Assembly: GCA_946406115.1 (NCBI GenBank)
Contig: OX291542.1
Span: forward strand, 25,121,321-25,185,320
Origin: Apoda limacodes
Lineage: Eukaryota; Arthropoda; Insecta; Lepidoptera; Limacodidae
Reading direction: 5' to 3'
Length of the DNA: 64,000 bases
A program made the position numbers and the translations under genes. Under the pieces are notes generated by a model. That model was not told where the DNA came from. It was given only the letters and a program-made list of their open reading frames with translations, and did not search any database. Position 1 is the first letter of the stretch, and the number at the start of each line of letters is the position of its first letter. Below are positions 23,945-36,300 of the stretch, in pieces.

Positions 23945-24676
23945 TTTTTACTGCATATCAATGACATGTTGGACATCCACATATCATACATTGCTATGCA
24001 GTCGACAGTACCGGTAGAGTATTATTACACGGGTCGTGCTAATATCCCTCGGTCCGTTGTGGAGGAAAATGTGAAGAACTTGTGACTCAAATCGAGACCA
24101 CTCTGTCCAAGGTCTCTGACTGGGAACGGGAAAACTTGGTTTGATTCAACCCTACAAAGACACAAGTCTTCGTGTTTACCGCTAAAAAAACCCTATACAC
24201 TGTGGTCCCACAATTCCAGAACATTCCCCTCTCCCTCTCCAAGAGCATTGGGATCCTTGGTTTGGTGTTGATATCTGCAGCGATGTTCACTTTCGAAATC
24301 ATATGTAAGACAAGGTGACGCTGGCGTACTCTACAGAGCGAGGCAATACTTCTCGTTGGGACAAATGTTGCTGCTTTGCAAGTCGCAAGACCGGCCCCAT
24401 ATGGAGTACTGCTGCCATCTGTGGGCGGGCACTCGGATACCAGCTTGGCCCTTTTGACTCGATTCAACGACGGGCTGTAAGAATTGTCGTTGTCCCAAAC
24501 TCACTTGCCGTATCGAGAGACTTTGCCTCCCTGTGTGTGTTCTGCCGTTTATACAATAGTATCTGTTCTGAGGAATTGTTCGAAATGATACCCACGGCTA
24601 CTTTCTTCTATAGCACCGCTCACCATCGGCAGGAAATTCATTCTCACACTTTAGAACCGAAATGCAAACCACCTTA
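23945..24676 (+). mobile_element. LINE fragment, same family as the intron 5 LINE
   Basis: The sequence follows the same order as 7075-7700: HINDM.DI, a damaged catalytic box (CYAVDST), TLSKVSDWERENLV, FTAKKT, SIGILG, then the C-terminal stretch FDSIQRRAVRIVV and SLCVFCRLYNSICSEELFE. Stops and shifts break it. It lacks the endonuclease and the start of the reverse transcriptase, so it is a 5'-truncated copy. Confidence 0.8.
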
Positions 24677-24813
24677 GTGGTGAAAAAAAAAAGGTAATAT
24701 TTTTCCATTTATAGTCTACAATAGGTTGTAAACTAGAAGAATTATCAGAGTGAAGCCTTAATACTACAGTATATTATAACTATACTATCTGTCTAATACC
24801 TTTAAATGAGCAA

Positions 24814-24814
<1 letters not shown>

Positions 24815-24853
<39 letters not shown>
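24815..24853. repeat. (TA)n microsatellite
   Basis: About 19 uninterrupted TA units, directly seen. It lies between the LINE fragment and a detached LINE 3' tail. Confidence 0.95.
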
Positions 24854-24858
<5 letters not shown>

Positions 24859-25082
24859 AGTGTTGCTGTGATTGTAAAAATAATAATTGTATTACTATAT
24901 ACTTGACAATAGATGGTGTTGTTAACGAACACTAAAGCTACTTGACAATCGATGGCGCTGTTAAAAAAAAACTAGCAAAGCTCGGTCTTCCAGGTACTTA
25001 TAATAAAGGGTAAAATCAGACCGTGCTAGAGTTTTGACGCGCCAACACTGACCTCTAGCGGGCAGTAGCATAAACCTCAGGT

Positions 25083-25165
25083 GTTGCAATTGTCCAAAGG
25101 CTGCGGTGACCGCTTACCATCAGGTGGATTGCAAGCTTGTTTGCCACCTTAGTGATATAAAAAAA
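25083..25165 (+). mobile_element. Detached LINE 3' tail
   Basis: Reads GGCTGCGGTGACCGCTTACC, then a GCAAGCTTGTTTGCCACCTT phrase, then an A-run near 25161. This is the same 3' end seen at 7880-7930 and 33230-33322, so it belongs to the same LINE family. Confidence 0.6.
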
Positions 25166-26459
25166 AGCATCTTGCCAAATTTCATGCTCATCAAAACTGT
25201 CAAAATGCGAGTGTGACAAACAAGAGTCCCACTTTGCTACAAAACCCTAAAAAGAAGAAACTAAAACCGTTATCACTAATTAGGCAATTAGCTACCACTA
25301 TTTTGTCAAGGTAAGCTAATTTAATCACGCCACAGTTTCCATATTAGGTGTTATTATTATAAAATTTAGAGTTCTCTGTTATAGTTTGCAGTACTTACAC
25401 TTTAGTGAATGGAGACACAGAGCAACCAGCAATTTACGCTGCACTGACAACACAATGAAAGACGACCTTGTGAAACCGGATAATTTTTTAGGCAGTGAAA
25501 CATAGTGCGGACATGTCTGGCAAGGAATCAGTGTGAGTATTTTTCTTGTCAAATTATGTAGCAATTATTTTATTGATGTAGGTAGGTACAATTAATTAAG
25601 TGTTAATAAAGTAAAAATATAATATGTTTTATTGTACTAAAGAAAATTAAAAGGTAGGTACTGAATTGAAAAACTATAGATGTTTTACATAAAAAAGGTG
25701 TTTCAAATTAATAAAAGATTAAAAAATAATGCTAAGTTATAAGTCTAGGATTATATTTTAAATTACAATTATTATATCGTTAACAGTAATTAATTGAGTA
25801 CCTAACTTAAATTATTGAATACTTAAATTACTGTAAAAATATAAAAAGGTATTCCCACCCTATGAAAGCGTATAAGGTAGAGATACATCTAGGCCTAAGC
25901 TACCTGCGAAGAATAAATTAACGCTACACCGCGCTGCCGATTCTATCTAAGGAAAATTAATACATTGAGTTTCACATTGGTGTGTCGTCGTGTCGACGTC
26001 TAATATTGTGTAATCCGTAGTATTTGTTTTCTCAATGACATAAATATGTATTGTCGCTGCGCGTGTTTTGTTACGAATAGGTAACATAAAACTACTACAG
26101 ACCATAATATGTTTACCTCTGAGGATGTCACCGACGACATAGCAACAGAGTAAGTGATTTTTTTAAATACTGAATATATAATATGGTATTCTTTTACAAT
26201 AGGAACTATAACTACACCTCTCTATAGTATCTATAATAAAACTAAATATAGAAATGACCTTTTCAATAGTCTAAATTTTTGGACGGCAGCTTCCCTTGTC
26301 TTGATCTCGAATGATCTCGTAACGGAACGTTTGCTGGAGATGTCAACACTAAGAATCCCATGCTCTTAAGAGATGATAGAGACGAGTTCTGGAATTGTGG
26401 GAACTCAAGAGATTTTTCGTTATCCTCATGGCTAAATGAGTATTTTGTAGATTCTCTTA

Positions 26460-26993
26460 TCGATACTATATTATAGAGAGGAAAGATTTGATTGTTTGTT
26501 TGATTGTAATGAATAGTTTTCGAAACTACTGGACCGATTGGAAAATTTCTTTTACCATTAGAAGCCGACATTATCCCTGATGAACATAGGCTACTTTTAT
26601 GCTTTATTCCTACCGGGAAACGGGTAATATGACAACGGGTAGTAAGAATTATCCTTCCGCACTTATCTTTTTCACATAACACATAACTTTTAAACGGCTG
26701 AACCGATTGGGTTAAAATTTTATATTGGTATTTCGATGATTTCCTGGATGATTTAAAAATACAATTGGATCCGGTAGGTGGCGCTGCTGTCGGTATGTCA
26801 ACTACTAAACGGCGTGACCGATCGGGTTGAAATTTTGTATGTGTATTGCCATGGTTTCTCAGACACGAATGTATTATGCCATTAAAGAGAAAAGATTTAA
26901 TTGTTTGTTTTTTTGTTCTATAATTGAGGAGTTGCCGTAAAAACCTACGCCGATAACGAAATTTAGGAAGGGAAAGTCGCTGGCAGAAGCTAT
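26460..26993 (+). mobile_element. Non-autonomous Helitron, about 530 bases
   Basis: It starts TCGATACTATATTATAGAGA after an A (26459) and continues GGAAAGATTTGATTGTTTG, the usual 5' wording of lepidopteran Helitrons. The 3' end GGCAGAAGCTAT is one base off the CTAG rule. The phrase AAAGATTTAATTGTTTG appears again near 26888, so the element may be a composite of two copies. Confidence 0.6.
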
Positions 26994-28831
26994 AATGTTA
27001 TAAAGTATGTAAAATTAATGAAACATGGCAAGTGCGTGTCGTTAAGGGCTGCCAGTAGAGACAACTTGTACTTTTATTCCTCTGGTTCTTTAAAATAACA
27101 CAAAATCAAATCTTATTATACAAACCCACAAAACTGTTGAGAAGTAGTATGTAAAAATAGTTTTTAATTTGCTTGCAAAATAATAGGTTCTTATTTTTAT
27201 TTATTGTTATATATTTTTAAGTGTTAAGGAAAAAAATCAAAGAAGAAAAAAGATACAAAATATGTAGTTACGCCAAAAAATATAAGTTAAACACATGCGT
27301 TTAAAGACATAAAGGCACAGAATAAAAACTTTTTCACACAAAAAATCCGGCTTCAAAAAGATGCACTAAAAAAGTAAAAATAATTACTTATTTTCAGAAA
27401 TCTGATCTGAATTATTGTTTCAAGTTGGTGTCAAGAAAGTGAAGTGTGTTGTAAACTTAAGGTACACAGACACAAACTTCAAACTACTATTCAAATTAGA
27501 TTTCTGGAAACAGGTATGGCTTTTTTCTCTCGTACACTAATAACATCGATACTCGTAACAACATTTTATACAATCGTCAACATAAAAGGCGTTTCACCAG
27601 TTTTAAATTCACAACAATAATATAGGACCACCTCGGAAGTATACCCCTTTTAAATAAAAAAAGAATTTTGAAAACCCGTCTATATATGACGGAGTCATGC
27701 CCGAACATACATAAAAAAATACTAACAAATAAGAATTAATGCAAAAAAAAAGTGTTAGCAGCACTTTCATCGTCATGAAAGGTCATGCAAAGGGAACCTC
27801 TAACTCTTTTTAAAATTTTTAAAGCATCCGTGAATTTACAGGGAGAGTGCCATATGCAAGTCATGTTTTAAATCTCGCAAAAATTACTTAATTTGAATTC
27901 TTATTTTTTGTAAGTATCCAATTATAGAAAGCAACCTGCTATACAAACAGGCTGCAAACTAAAGACGACTACAGTATACCAATTTCGTATTCAAATATAC
28001 GATCTGGCAGCCCTGTTGTCGTACACGCATCATGTTAGGGTTCCGTAGAATACAAAACATTGCAGATAAGTGTATCTCAAAAGTTGATTAAAAGTATTAT
28101 TATGACTTTCAGATTTTTAGAACGAAGACAATTTTTGGGAAGCTAATAAATCGCCAAATATTTATCTTAGTGAATTAATAAATAAATTACCTAGACATTA
28201 TTTTTTCCCTCAGTTTAATGTCTGTAAGAGAGAGATCTATCTAACCTTATTGTAATATTTTATCAGCTTTAGGCCCAACCCTCCCATTAGCCCATGGCCC
28301 TTTCGAGACAATAAGGGGTGGAATACTCGTAGTACGGGTACTCGTAGGCTCTTTTCCCACGGCATATAGACCTAGTATAAACAATTAGCACATATATATT
28401 TCAGCCGATCCAGAAGAGTGTGAGGGTTGTGATAAAAGCTTAATACCTAACACAAGCTATGCTCTTGGTCCAAAGGAGCTAAAATATCCCTTGATTTCGC
28501 TAGTCTAGGGGGAAAGGGCAGCTGAAACTTCCCGCTATATGCCTGTGGAAGGCATAGATCTGCCTATCTCTTTTCTTTTACCTTCACTTCAACTACAATT
28601 TTGTAAGTGTATGTTGAGTCTGTTCTGATTTTGAAGTTATTATTGCATAATAAATAAAAACAACGCTCTTGTAGGCTGGACCTGAGTAACTTCTTAATTA
28701 AGTTATCTTATCTCTCCTTAAGTAAAGATCGGTCAATGGCTATAGGCAGAGCATATTTTCAATGTATATTGTAGTGAAATATATCCATAACTCTATATAG
28801 TTTGTCTTCAGGATATTCTATGCTCTAGGTC

Positions 28832-28920
28832 AGGGGTTCCTAAAGTTTTTTAATTCACGCCTCCTACTGCGAAAAATGAAAATGCCCAAGCCTTCGAATG
28901 GCAAGTGGTCACGCCACATA
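28832..28920 (+). mobile_element. hAT-like terminal fragment
   Basis: CAGGGGTTCCTAAAGTTTTT followed by an 'attcacgcctcctactgcg' phrase is the usual start of hAT-type non-autonomous elements. I found no matching opposite end, so this is at best a solo or decayed end. Confidence 0.35.
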
Positions 28921-30188
28921 ATTGTACAATACAATGATGATGATAAAGTTGCAAAATATGTTTTTAGGTGTTGTATTCAAAAAAATAATTTCTCATTTTT
29001 CTTTATACCACTTAGGTGTCAAACAAGCTAACAAGGTATCAATTAATGACAAAGTAGTTAGATAGCTGCTCCGAAAGATAGGTAGGTACTGAATTAACCG
29101 ACTTGGTTTACATTCGATTTCATAACTTTTCATGGCAGATGAACTGCGTTGCGAGACTTGTGCATTTTTTTGTAATACATGCTATGCTTTGATAGGATTC
29201 ATTTTTCAATACATCTAACGATATCTCATACAGTGGAGTGCGCGAAAAACATTAAAACAGCATCACACATTAGGCGATAGGCATAGGGCAAATCAATTAA
29301 CTAATAAGATACTTTTTTTTTTGAAGTGAAAACTTCTTTAGCGGCTTTGTGCACTCTTTATGTGATTGGTAAAAAATGTTAAACTCTAAGGACGAATAAA
29401 AAGTCAGAGGAAATTGGGTTGATAATAAGATGAAAGTGCGATTACACATGTTAAAATTTTATATCCAGGTTGTATGTTTTCACTTCTGCCGGCACTCCCG
29501 GAGTGCAACACGTGTTTTTTTTGGTTAATTTCGGTTCGTCATGCACAAGCAACGTAATAGGATATATTCAAACTGGGTGACACTGCTAGTTCTTAGCGTT
29601 CTTTAAGTGTTATTTGGAAATATGCAAAATAAATATATACCAGTCCTTTGTCTTTGTTGACAAACTATACTTACACATTTGACTGTCATATTAATAAATT
29701 ACTACTATTAGTAAGTTCATTAAGTAACGTCTTACATATATCGATACGTTTGTAACTTTTCTTTGTTATTATATTCAGGTAGCCTAATGAATTTCGTCAA
29801 AAGATGTAATTCAAAGTTGTTTATTAATTTCAAGAAATTCTGCAATGATTGTCTCAGGTACTTTTATTAATTCACTTATTAAAACTAAAATTGTCATTGT
29901 GGGAACATACCTACCTTTACTGTACTAGGTATATATTAGGTACGTACTAATAGTGGCAATTGGTAAATGATTATCATGAATCGTAACAACGATGCCCAAG
30001 GAGTAGCTCATGATTTGTATAATGTAATTCCATGTGATTAGGTAGGTACCTAGTTACTTACATAAGTTGGACGTCAAACGCCATGTTTTTACCATAAGTA
30101 TCTATCATTTGAACCAACTCATATCTACGTACTGACAACCGTAAACAATTGCGCTTTACCTATCAAGACTCAGGGTTATCAGGCAGGG

Positions 30189-30194
30189 TCAGTC
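30189..30194 (+). promoter_or_regulatory. Possible initiator (TCAGTC) for C-1-THF synthase
   Basis: A match to the arthropod initiator TCAGTY lies 84 bases before the start codon, with no TATA box upstream. If transcription starts here, the leader contains a 17-codon upstream ORF (ATG at 30204, stop at 30256-30258). A six-base match is weak evidence. Confidence 0.25.
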
Positions 30195-30277
30195 GTCTCT
30201 GCTGATGCTCTTAGTTATTGAACAAAAGCTTAGTTGGTGCTTCTGTGCAGGGGTGTAAGCAACTCTTAAGTAACACC

Positions 30278-30315
30278 ATGGTGGCCAAGGAAGTTTCTGG
30301 AACTGCAGTCGCTAA
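30278..30315 (+). CDS. MTHFD1: C-1-THF synthase exon 1 (38-base coding part)
   Basis: ATG at 30278 sits in a strong context (AACACCATGG) and encodes [12 protein letters not shown] plus two bases of a codon. The donor AA|GTACTG completes Lys13 with the first base of exon 2, giving [10 protein letters not shown] next. Family proteins begin with a ..DGK..AQ.. motif directly before the same helix, and the junction aligns with Drosophila pugilist without a gap. The donor is weaker than average. Two rival first exons with compatible phase align less well. The 5' UTR may have its own intron, since a possible acceptor GTGCAG lies at 30245-30250. Confidence 0.8.
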
Positions 30316-33300
30316 GTACTGACTTAATATTATTTAAAATAACTTAATCTTGTGTTTTTGTTTCAGTAGGTACCGAAGTAGTTGATTTATGAAAGAATTA
30401 AAATATAAATTAAATAGTAATGAATAATTACAATTCAATTGCTAGGCTAGGCTTTAGGTATGTAAACAATTTAGGTATGTATTTCTAACCAACTTTGAAA
30501 ATGAAAGGTACTCAGTTCGGCCAGTATGTTTATACTTTATCCACCTACTTTCAGGTGACCTTTTAAAAGTTTTTTAAAGTCATGGTGGTGATCCTGAGTT
30601 ACGTGATAGTTACACAACAGATACAGCAGTTGATGTTTGTAGTTAACTAAAAATAAATAAATAAAAAGAAACCCGACTGCAAGAACTAAAAAGAAGTAAA
30701 CAAGTGCCCCTTAAACATACCAAATATTTAACTATAATAAGTCGGAACTCATTTTAAGGTAACTACTAATTGTGTACAATATGTACTTCTATTTGTTTTA
30801 AATTAGTTCTGTCTTCTTATAGTTAAATATTTGATATCACTTGTTTACTTCTTTTTAGTTCTTGCAGTCGGCTTTTTTATTTATTTATTTATTTTTATTC
30901 GCAGCTTTTATGTGTTTTTTTTACTCGCGCTTGACTATTTTACTGTATGTGTCAGATATTTCCGTACTCGCCTTTTAAAGCCCTTTATTTTTATACCCAA
31001 CTCGAGGGGCTTTTGGTTTTTCTTTACCCGCATAAAAAAAAAAAAACCATTTTGATTTTTTAGAAATTTTAGAGTGTCACTCACACAATCACGACGGATC
31101 AAACGACACCTCGGATGTCACAATCCGTAAAGCTGTTCAGGCTGTAGGGCGTGCCAAAAAATGAACATACATACATACGCTCGAAAAACATTACCCTGCT
31201 TTTTTCCAGCAGTCGGGTGAAAAAGAATTTTTTCTGGGTTTGATTTTCTTATTAAAATTGAAGAATGTGTTAAGTATCTCTTTTTACGCGACTGCGCCAG
31301 AAGGAGGGTTATGTTTGCCGAGTGTATGAATATTTCTTTAGCACGCTCTGTAGCCTAAACGGCTTGATGGATTTTAGTTTGAGAGGCGGCTTAGATTCGC
31401 CTTAATTGTGAGAGTGACACTGGGTGGCGGATTTTACGCGCTTTAATGTGTCGGCTAAAAATTTTTTTTCAAAGTACCTACAGGACTTTAAAAGGTCAGT
31501 TCGAAATTATTTAACACTCATAATAAAATAGTCAAAAAAATAATTAAAAAAAAATTAAGAACTAAACAGAAATTAAACCACGCCAAATATTTAACTATAA
31601 GCAGGCGGGGTTCATTTCAATGCAAGTTCAAATAGTGTACTTTCCTATTGTTCGGGGCGGATCCAGCGGGGGGCGATCGCCCGATCGCCCTCCCCTAAGG
31701 ACGGCCGAGGAAGAAAGGAATTGTAACATTTTTTAAATATATTACTTTTATTACATATAAAAAATACTTGGGTTTGTATATTTCATTATTCAAAAACTGC
31801 ACAAGCTAGGTCTATTGGGTAACTTCGTTTGCAGATTCAAAGTCCAAAAAATACCTTCAGATCTTATGATCACCCCCCCCCAAAATTTTGTTCTGGATCA
31901 CACTATAGTAGAGACCTCAATTTAAGTGCTATTTGATTATACAAATATTTAAATAAAATTTAGTAACAGAGTTTATATAGTCAATTTTAATATTAAAATA
32001 AAGGCTATTTATTATATTTACTAATATAATAATACTTAATATTAGATATTACGGGTTTCTTGTTTGGCTATGGGATACGTGCAATTTTAACGAGGACCAA
32101 TTTTAACAGAGTATGTATGATTCCAGGGCGGTGCAGGATGACTTGCGTCGCGAGGTGGCGACAATGCGGGCCGACGTCCCAGGGTTCACGCCGCGGCTGG
32201 CCATCGTGCAGGTCGGCGGTCGTGAGGACTCTAACGTTTACATCAGAATGAAGCTGAAGGCGGCTGAAAGTATCGGCATCCACGCCGAACACATGCGTCT
32301 GCCCAGGGACATCACGCAGGCTGAGGTGAGCATATGTTTACATTTTTACCACAAAAAAACTAGGTACAGAAGGTCCACTCATAATATACTCGATTTTAAG
32401 TAAATACCTACTTATTCACTGAGAACATATTATATATATAAAAGTCCCCAATTCAAGAAAAACACTAATGTTTATCACATAAATGTTTGAGGATCGAAAC
32501 CACGCGTCTCGGCTTAGCTGGAAGAATTTACCCTTTGTAAATTATTTCGCAATTCCTTGAGCTCGCCTGTTTTTATGCGGCATATGCGTGTGGGATAGAG
32601 TTCAGTATGTAGCGATCCTTCTTTATCATGTTTCAATAGCTTTTATGTGGGTATATAGATGCGAAAAAGTACAACCACAAAAGTCTTAGAATAACAACAC
32701 ATTGCATAAATATATTTACCAGCTAATTATACCACACTTGTAGTTGATAAAAGGTGCTTACTCTTGACCTGTTCGATAACATTTGTACACACACCTACGT
32801 CCAACAATAATACGTAGGCGAAGTTATACTGTGTGTGCTGTGTTGTTTATGATTTAAAAATTGATGATGAAAGAAAAACATATTGTTCCATTAGCAATAT
32901 TTTACTTTTTAATAATAAATACATAAGTATGGTCGTATAAAGTAGATTATAGAAACAAGTTAGTCGGTTTTTTGTTTTATACTAGCTACTAGTAGGTACT
33001 ACATTTTATATCTACGGTAAAAGAGAGATAATCATTCTCACACTTTAGAACCTAAATGGTCGCGTACAGTGCGGTTTCAGAGAAACTTCCTCCCGCGAAC
33101 GCTTAAGTTGTGGAATGAGCTCCCTGCCAAGGTTTTCTGCAAGGACTACAGTATGGAGTTCTTCAAGAAAGAAGTTATTAGATTTCTGAAGGGTCGGCAA
33201 CGCGCAAGTGATACCCCTGGTGTTGCAAGCGTCCATAGGCTACGGTGACCGCTTACCATCAGGCGGGCCGTGAGCTTGTTTGCCACCTTAGTGGTATAAA

Positions 33301-36300
33301 AAAAAAAAAAAAAAAAAAAAAATATATCTTCTACTTATAACAGATATGGAGGAAACAATTAATTTCAGTATTTAGGAAGTAGGTTTTGCTTGACACGAAA
33401 AAAAAAACAGTTTTTGGGATTTTGTATGGAAAAACGCCATTTTAAAAGCTAAATGCGTAAAAATTGGTATTTAAATTATTCTATGCTTTCGGTTAACAGC
33501 TATTATTTACGTTTTCAATGTAAGTCAGCAGTGATGACATACCCAAACCAGGAGAAGAAGCAAGAAGTTTGCAAGAATTTGATTAATTTTGTTATATTCC
33601 TCAGTACACTTTTTAAAGTGAAATTTTATAGTTGTAAATAAATATTTGGATTTTATACCGACGAAAAACCTAGAAAATCGAGATTTTCAACGTGCGGTCA
33701 CGTGCTAGCGTCTATCGTATGCGGAACTGTGTCTCTTTGTATGCTTCAAATAGTTATTTTTATAGTGTATAATATATATAGTGTTATAGTTATAGTGTAA
33801 TATGTCTTTACACACTGATCAAAACGGCACGCTTTTTTTAGGGAATGCCATAGCCTTAAAAGAGGTTTCTGCTAAATTCGCCCCCTAAGAGAATATTTTT
33901 TATGTAAAACCTACTAGTGTTATTTAAGCGTATACAAATGTCTATTTCTTTGGCGCTCTCTGTAGTCTAAACTGATTGACGGATTTAAGCATATGAGATA
34001 TCATTAGATTTGTCTTAATTATGGGAGTGACATAGCGTAAAATAAATATGGCGACCGGGAAAGAAAAATTGAATCTATTTGAATTGCTACTTATTATTTA
34101 TCTGCACTTTTTTCAGTTCATATTTTTGACGCAGTCGGTTTTTTTTTTATTTTATTTAATAATTTCTTTTGTTAAACAAATAAACATTATTTTTTATTTC
34201 TATTGTGCCTCTGGTTATTAAACTACATTTAAAATTAATATTACCTAACTTACAAGTAGGTATATCTACAGAGATAGTTTAATGTAGGTATTTATTATTT
34301 ACTGTTGTGTATGTGTTGACAGGTGTTATCGAAGGTTGAGAGCCTAAATGAGTCACCGAGCGTGCACGGCATCATTGTACAGATGCCGCTGGACTCTATA
34401 CACCCCATCGACTCACACCTCGTCACTGATGCTGTTTTACCTAACAAGGATGTCGATGGGTATGTATGTCTTGTACTCAGTATAATGATTTTCGTATTTT
34501 CTGTGAGAATGGAGGCTTAGGCCGTAATCCACCACTCTGGCCCGATGCAGATTGGCGGACGATGTTCAGCTAGGGGCCACTAGTCATAGAGTTAAAGTTC
34601 TTAAGGTGATGACATACCCAAACGAGTGAGGTTTGCAAGAATATGATTGACTTTAGTACAGGTTCTGAGTACACATTTTGATGTGAAAAAAAAAATGTTA
34701 TAGTTCAAACCTTAATCAAGTGGATTTGCTAATATTATAATAATTTGGCTATAAAACAATTCTGACACTATTTTTGGGCTTGTATTTAATTTTTTTAGAA
34801 AACTAAGATTGACATTCGCTTGATTCTTATTTGATAAAATATATATTAATATGACCAAGTGAATTTGCTAATGTCATAGTTCTAAATTATTTTTTTTATA
34901 CCGACAAAGAACTAAGAAAATCGAGAATTACAACGTGCGGTCACGTGCCAGTGCCTATCGTACGCGGAACTGTGTCTCTTTGTATGCTCAATAATGTAAT
35001 ATGTCTTTGTACACTGGTCGGAACGGCACGATTTTGCTAGTGTATGCCATAGCCTAAAGCCTTAAAGACCTCTTTAGCAACAACTGCCGTCATGTAACAA
35101 AAACAATTGTATAATAATTACGTTTTCGTATAAGTACACCTATACATACTATATGTACAAATATCAATGTTATTGAGAACAGAACTGTTGTCGAAGGTTG
35201 AGGACCCTGATAGTGGCTACTGTAGATACCACTTCGTATGTATTCATTTGTTGTCAATAGATGTGTCTTTTTCTTCTAACTTCTTTTGTCATGTGACAGT
35301 AAATAATTTTAAACCACTTTTAAAATAAAAATAAAAATTCTAATGCCAGTGAAATGTAACATGTAGGTACTTAATAGTACAAGGGGTGATCAAAAAGTAG
35401 TAATAAATCGATATAAAACATTAGAACATTTTTCATGCAGAAGTTTTGATGACGGCTCTGACTTGTATTGAAATGAATGAATTTTCAAAATGTGACTGTG
35501 TGTTTAAATACCTTTACCTGTACCTACTAGTGAAGGTTTAAGCAAGCTCTCTATTTTTTTTAGATTTTTGTGAATACTATAAATATCTGATTATCATTAC
35601 TTTTTGATCTCCACTCGTACTTAATCTGTGGATTCAGTAGGTACTGATGTTAGCCACATAAGCTATCTATCTATCTAGTCTTATTTGTGTAAACTATGTG
35701 TTTAATATTTTATCATACAAAATTGATTTGCCATTATCTTCAAAGTTTAAGTTACTTCATACAAGAAATTTCGGCAACTTTGCCAAATATTAAAAAATAA
35801 TTGCTTATCCAGAATCTCATGAAACGCCGAGCCGAGCTCTTAAATTTTTGTTTTTTGTTTAAATCAAAATATTAAGTAAAATTTAGGGAAGTTCGGGGTT
35901 ATGGCAAATCAATTTTGTATGAAAAACAATCTATGGCGAATAAGGGTAAACCTTAAGAGAATACGATTCGGAACGCCTCTCAGCGTGCTTCATACAAACG
36001 AATTTCTCACTTATTTTTGGCACTTCGTGATCAAACATCACGAAATTTTGAAGACATGTTCTAGTAATAGGTCTGCAGTGCTTGGGATTATGACTAAGAA
36101 ATTTCACAGTGATTGATTGATCAGTAAATGTCAAAAACAAATGAGAAATCGCCGCAAATCGTATAAAGTATAGTTTGCTCATATTTGAGTAGGTACCTGT
36201 TCCTATTTTTAGCGCCCATTTTGCAATTATTGCTCAGTTTTATGTTGATGTAGTTTATTAATAAAAATAAAAGACTTTGCTCTTTAAAAATATGTACCAT

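Larger units (their letters stand above)
22642..30190. other. Intergenic region between spn-E and C-1-THF synthase
   Basis: About 7.5 kb without a supported gene. It holds LINE pieces (about 23360-23460 minus, 23945-24676 plus, 25083-25165 plus), a (TA)n tract, a Helitron at 26460-26993, a Helitron end fragment near 23051-23110, and a hAT-like end at 28832. The largest open frame (26263-26682) lies on the minus strand through the Helitron and has no domain. The rest is AT-rich, featureless sequence. Confidence 0.6.

Noticed and set aside
25513..25532. Alternative first exon for C-1-THF synthase (MSGKES followed by a GTGAGT donor)
   Set aside because: The phase fits and it contains a GKE word, but alignment to the family needs a gap, and the exon at 30278 aligns gap-free in a stronger start context.
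26110..26152. Second alternative first exon (MFTSEDVTDDIA followed by a GTAAGT donor)
   Set aside because: Good donor and compatible phase, but the residues do not resemble the family's N terminus. It could be part of an unrelated transcript.
30831..31055. Hydrophobic 74-residue frame
   Set aside because: It is a translation of T-rich sequence in and beside the MITE at 30666-30886, not a membrane protein gene.
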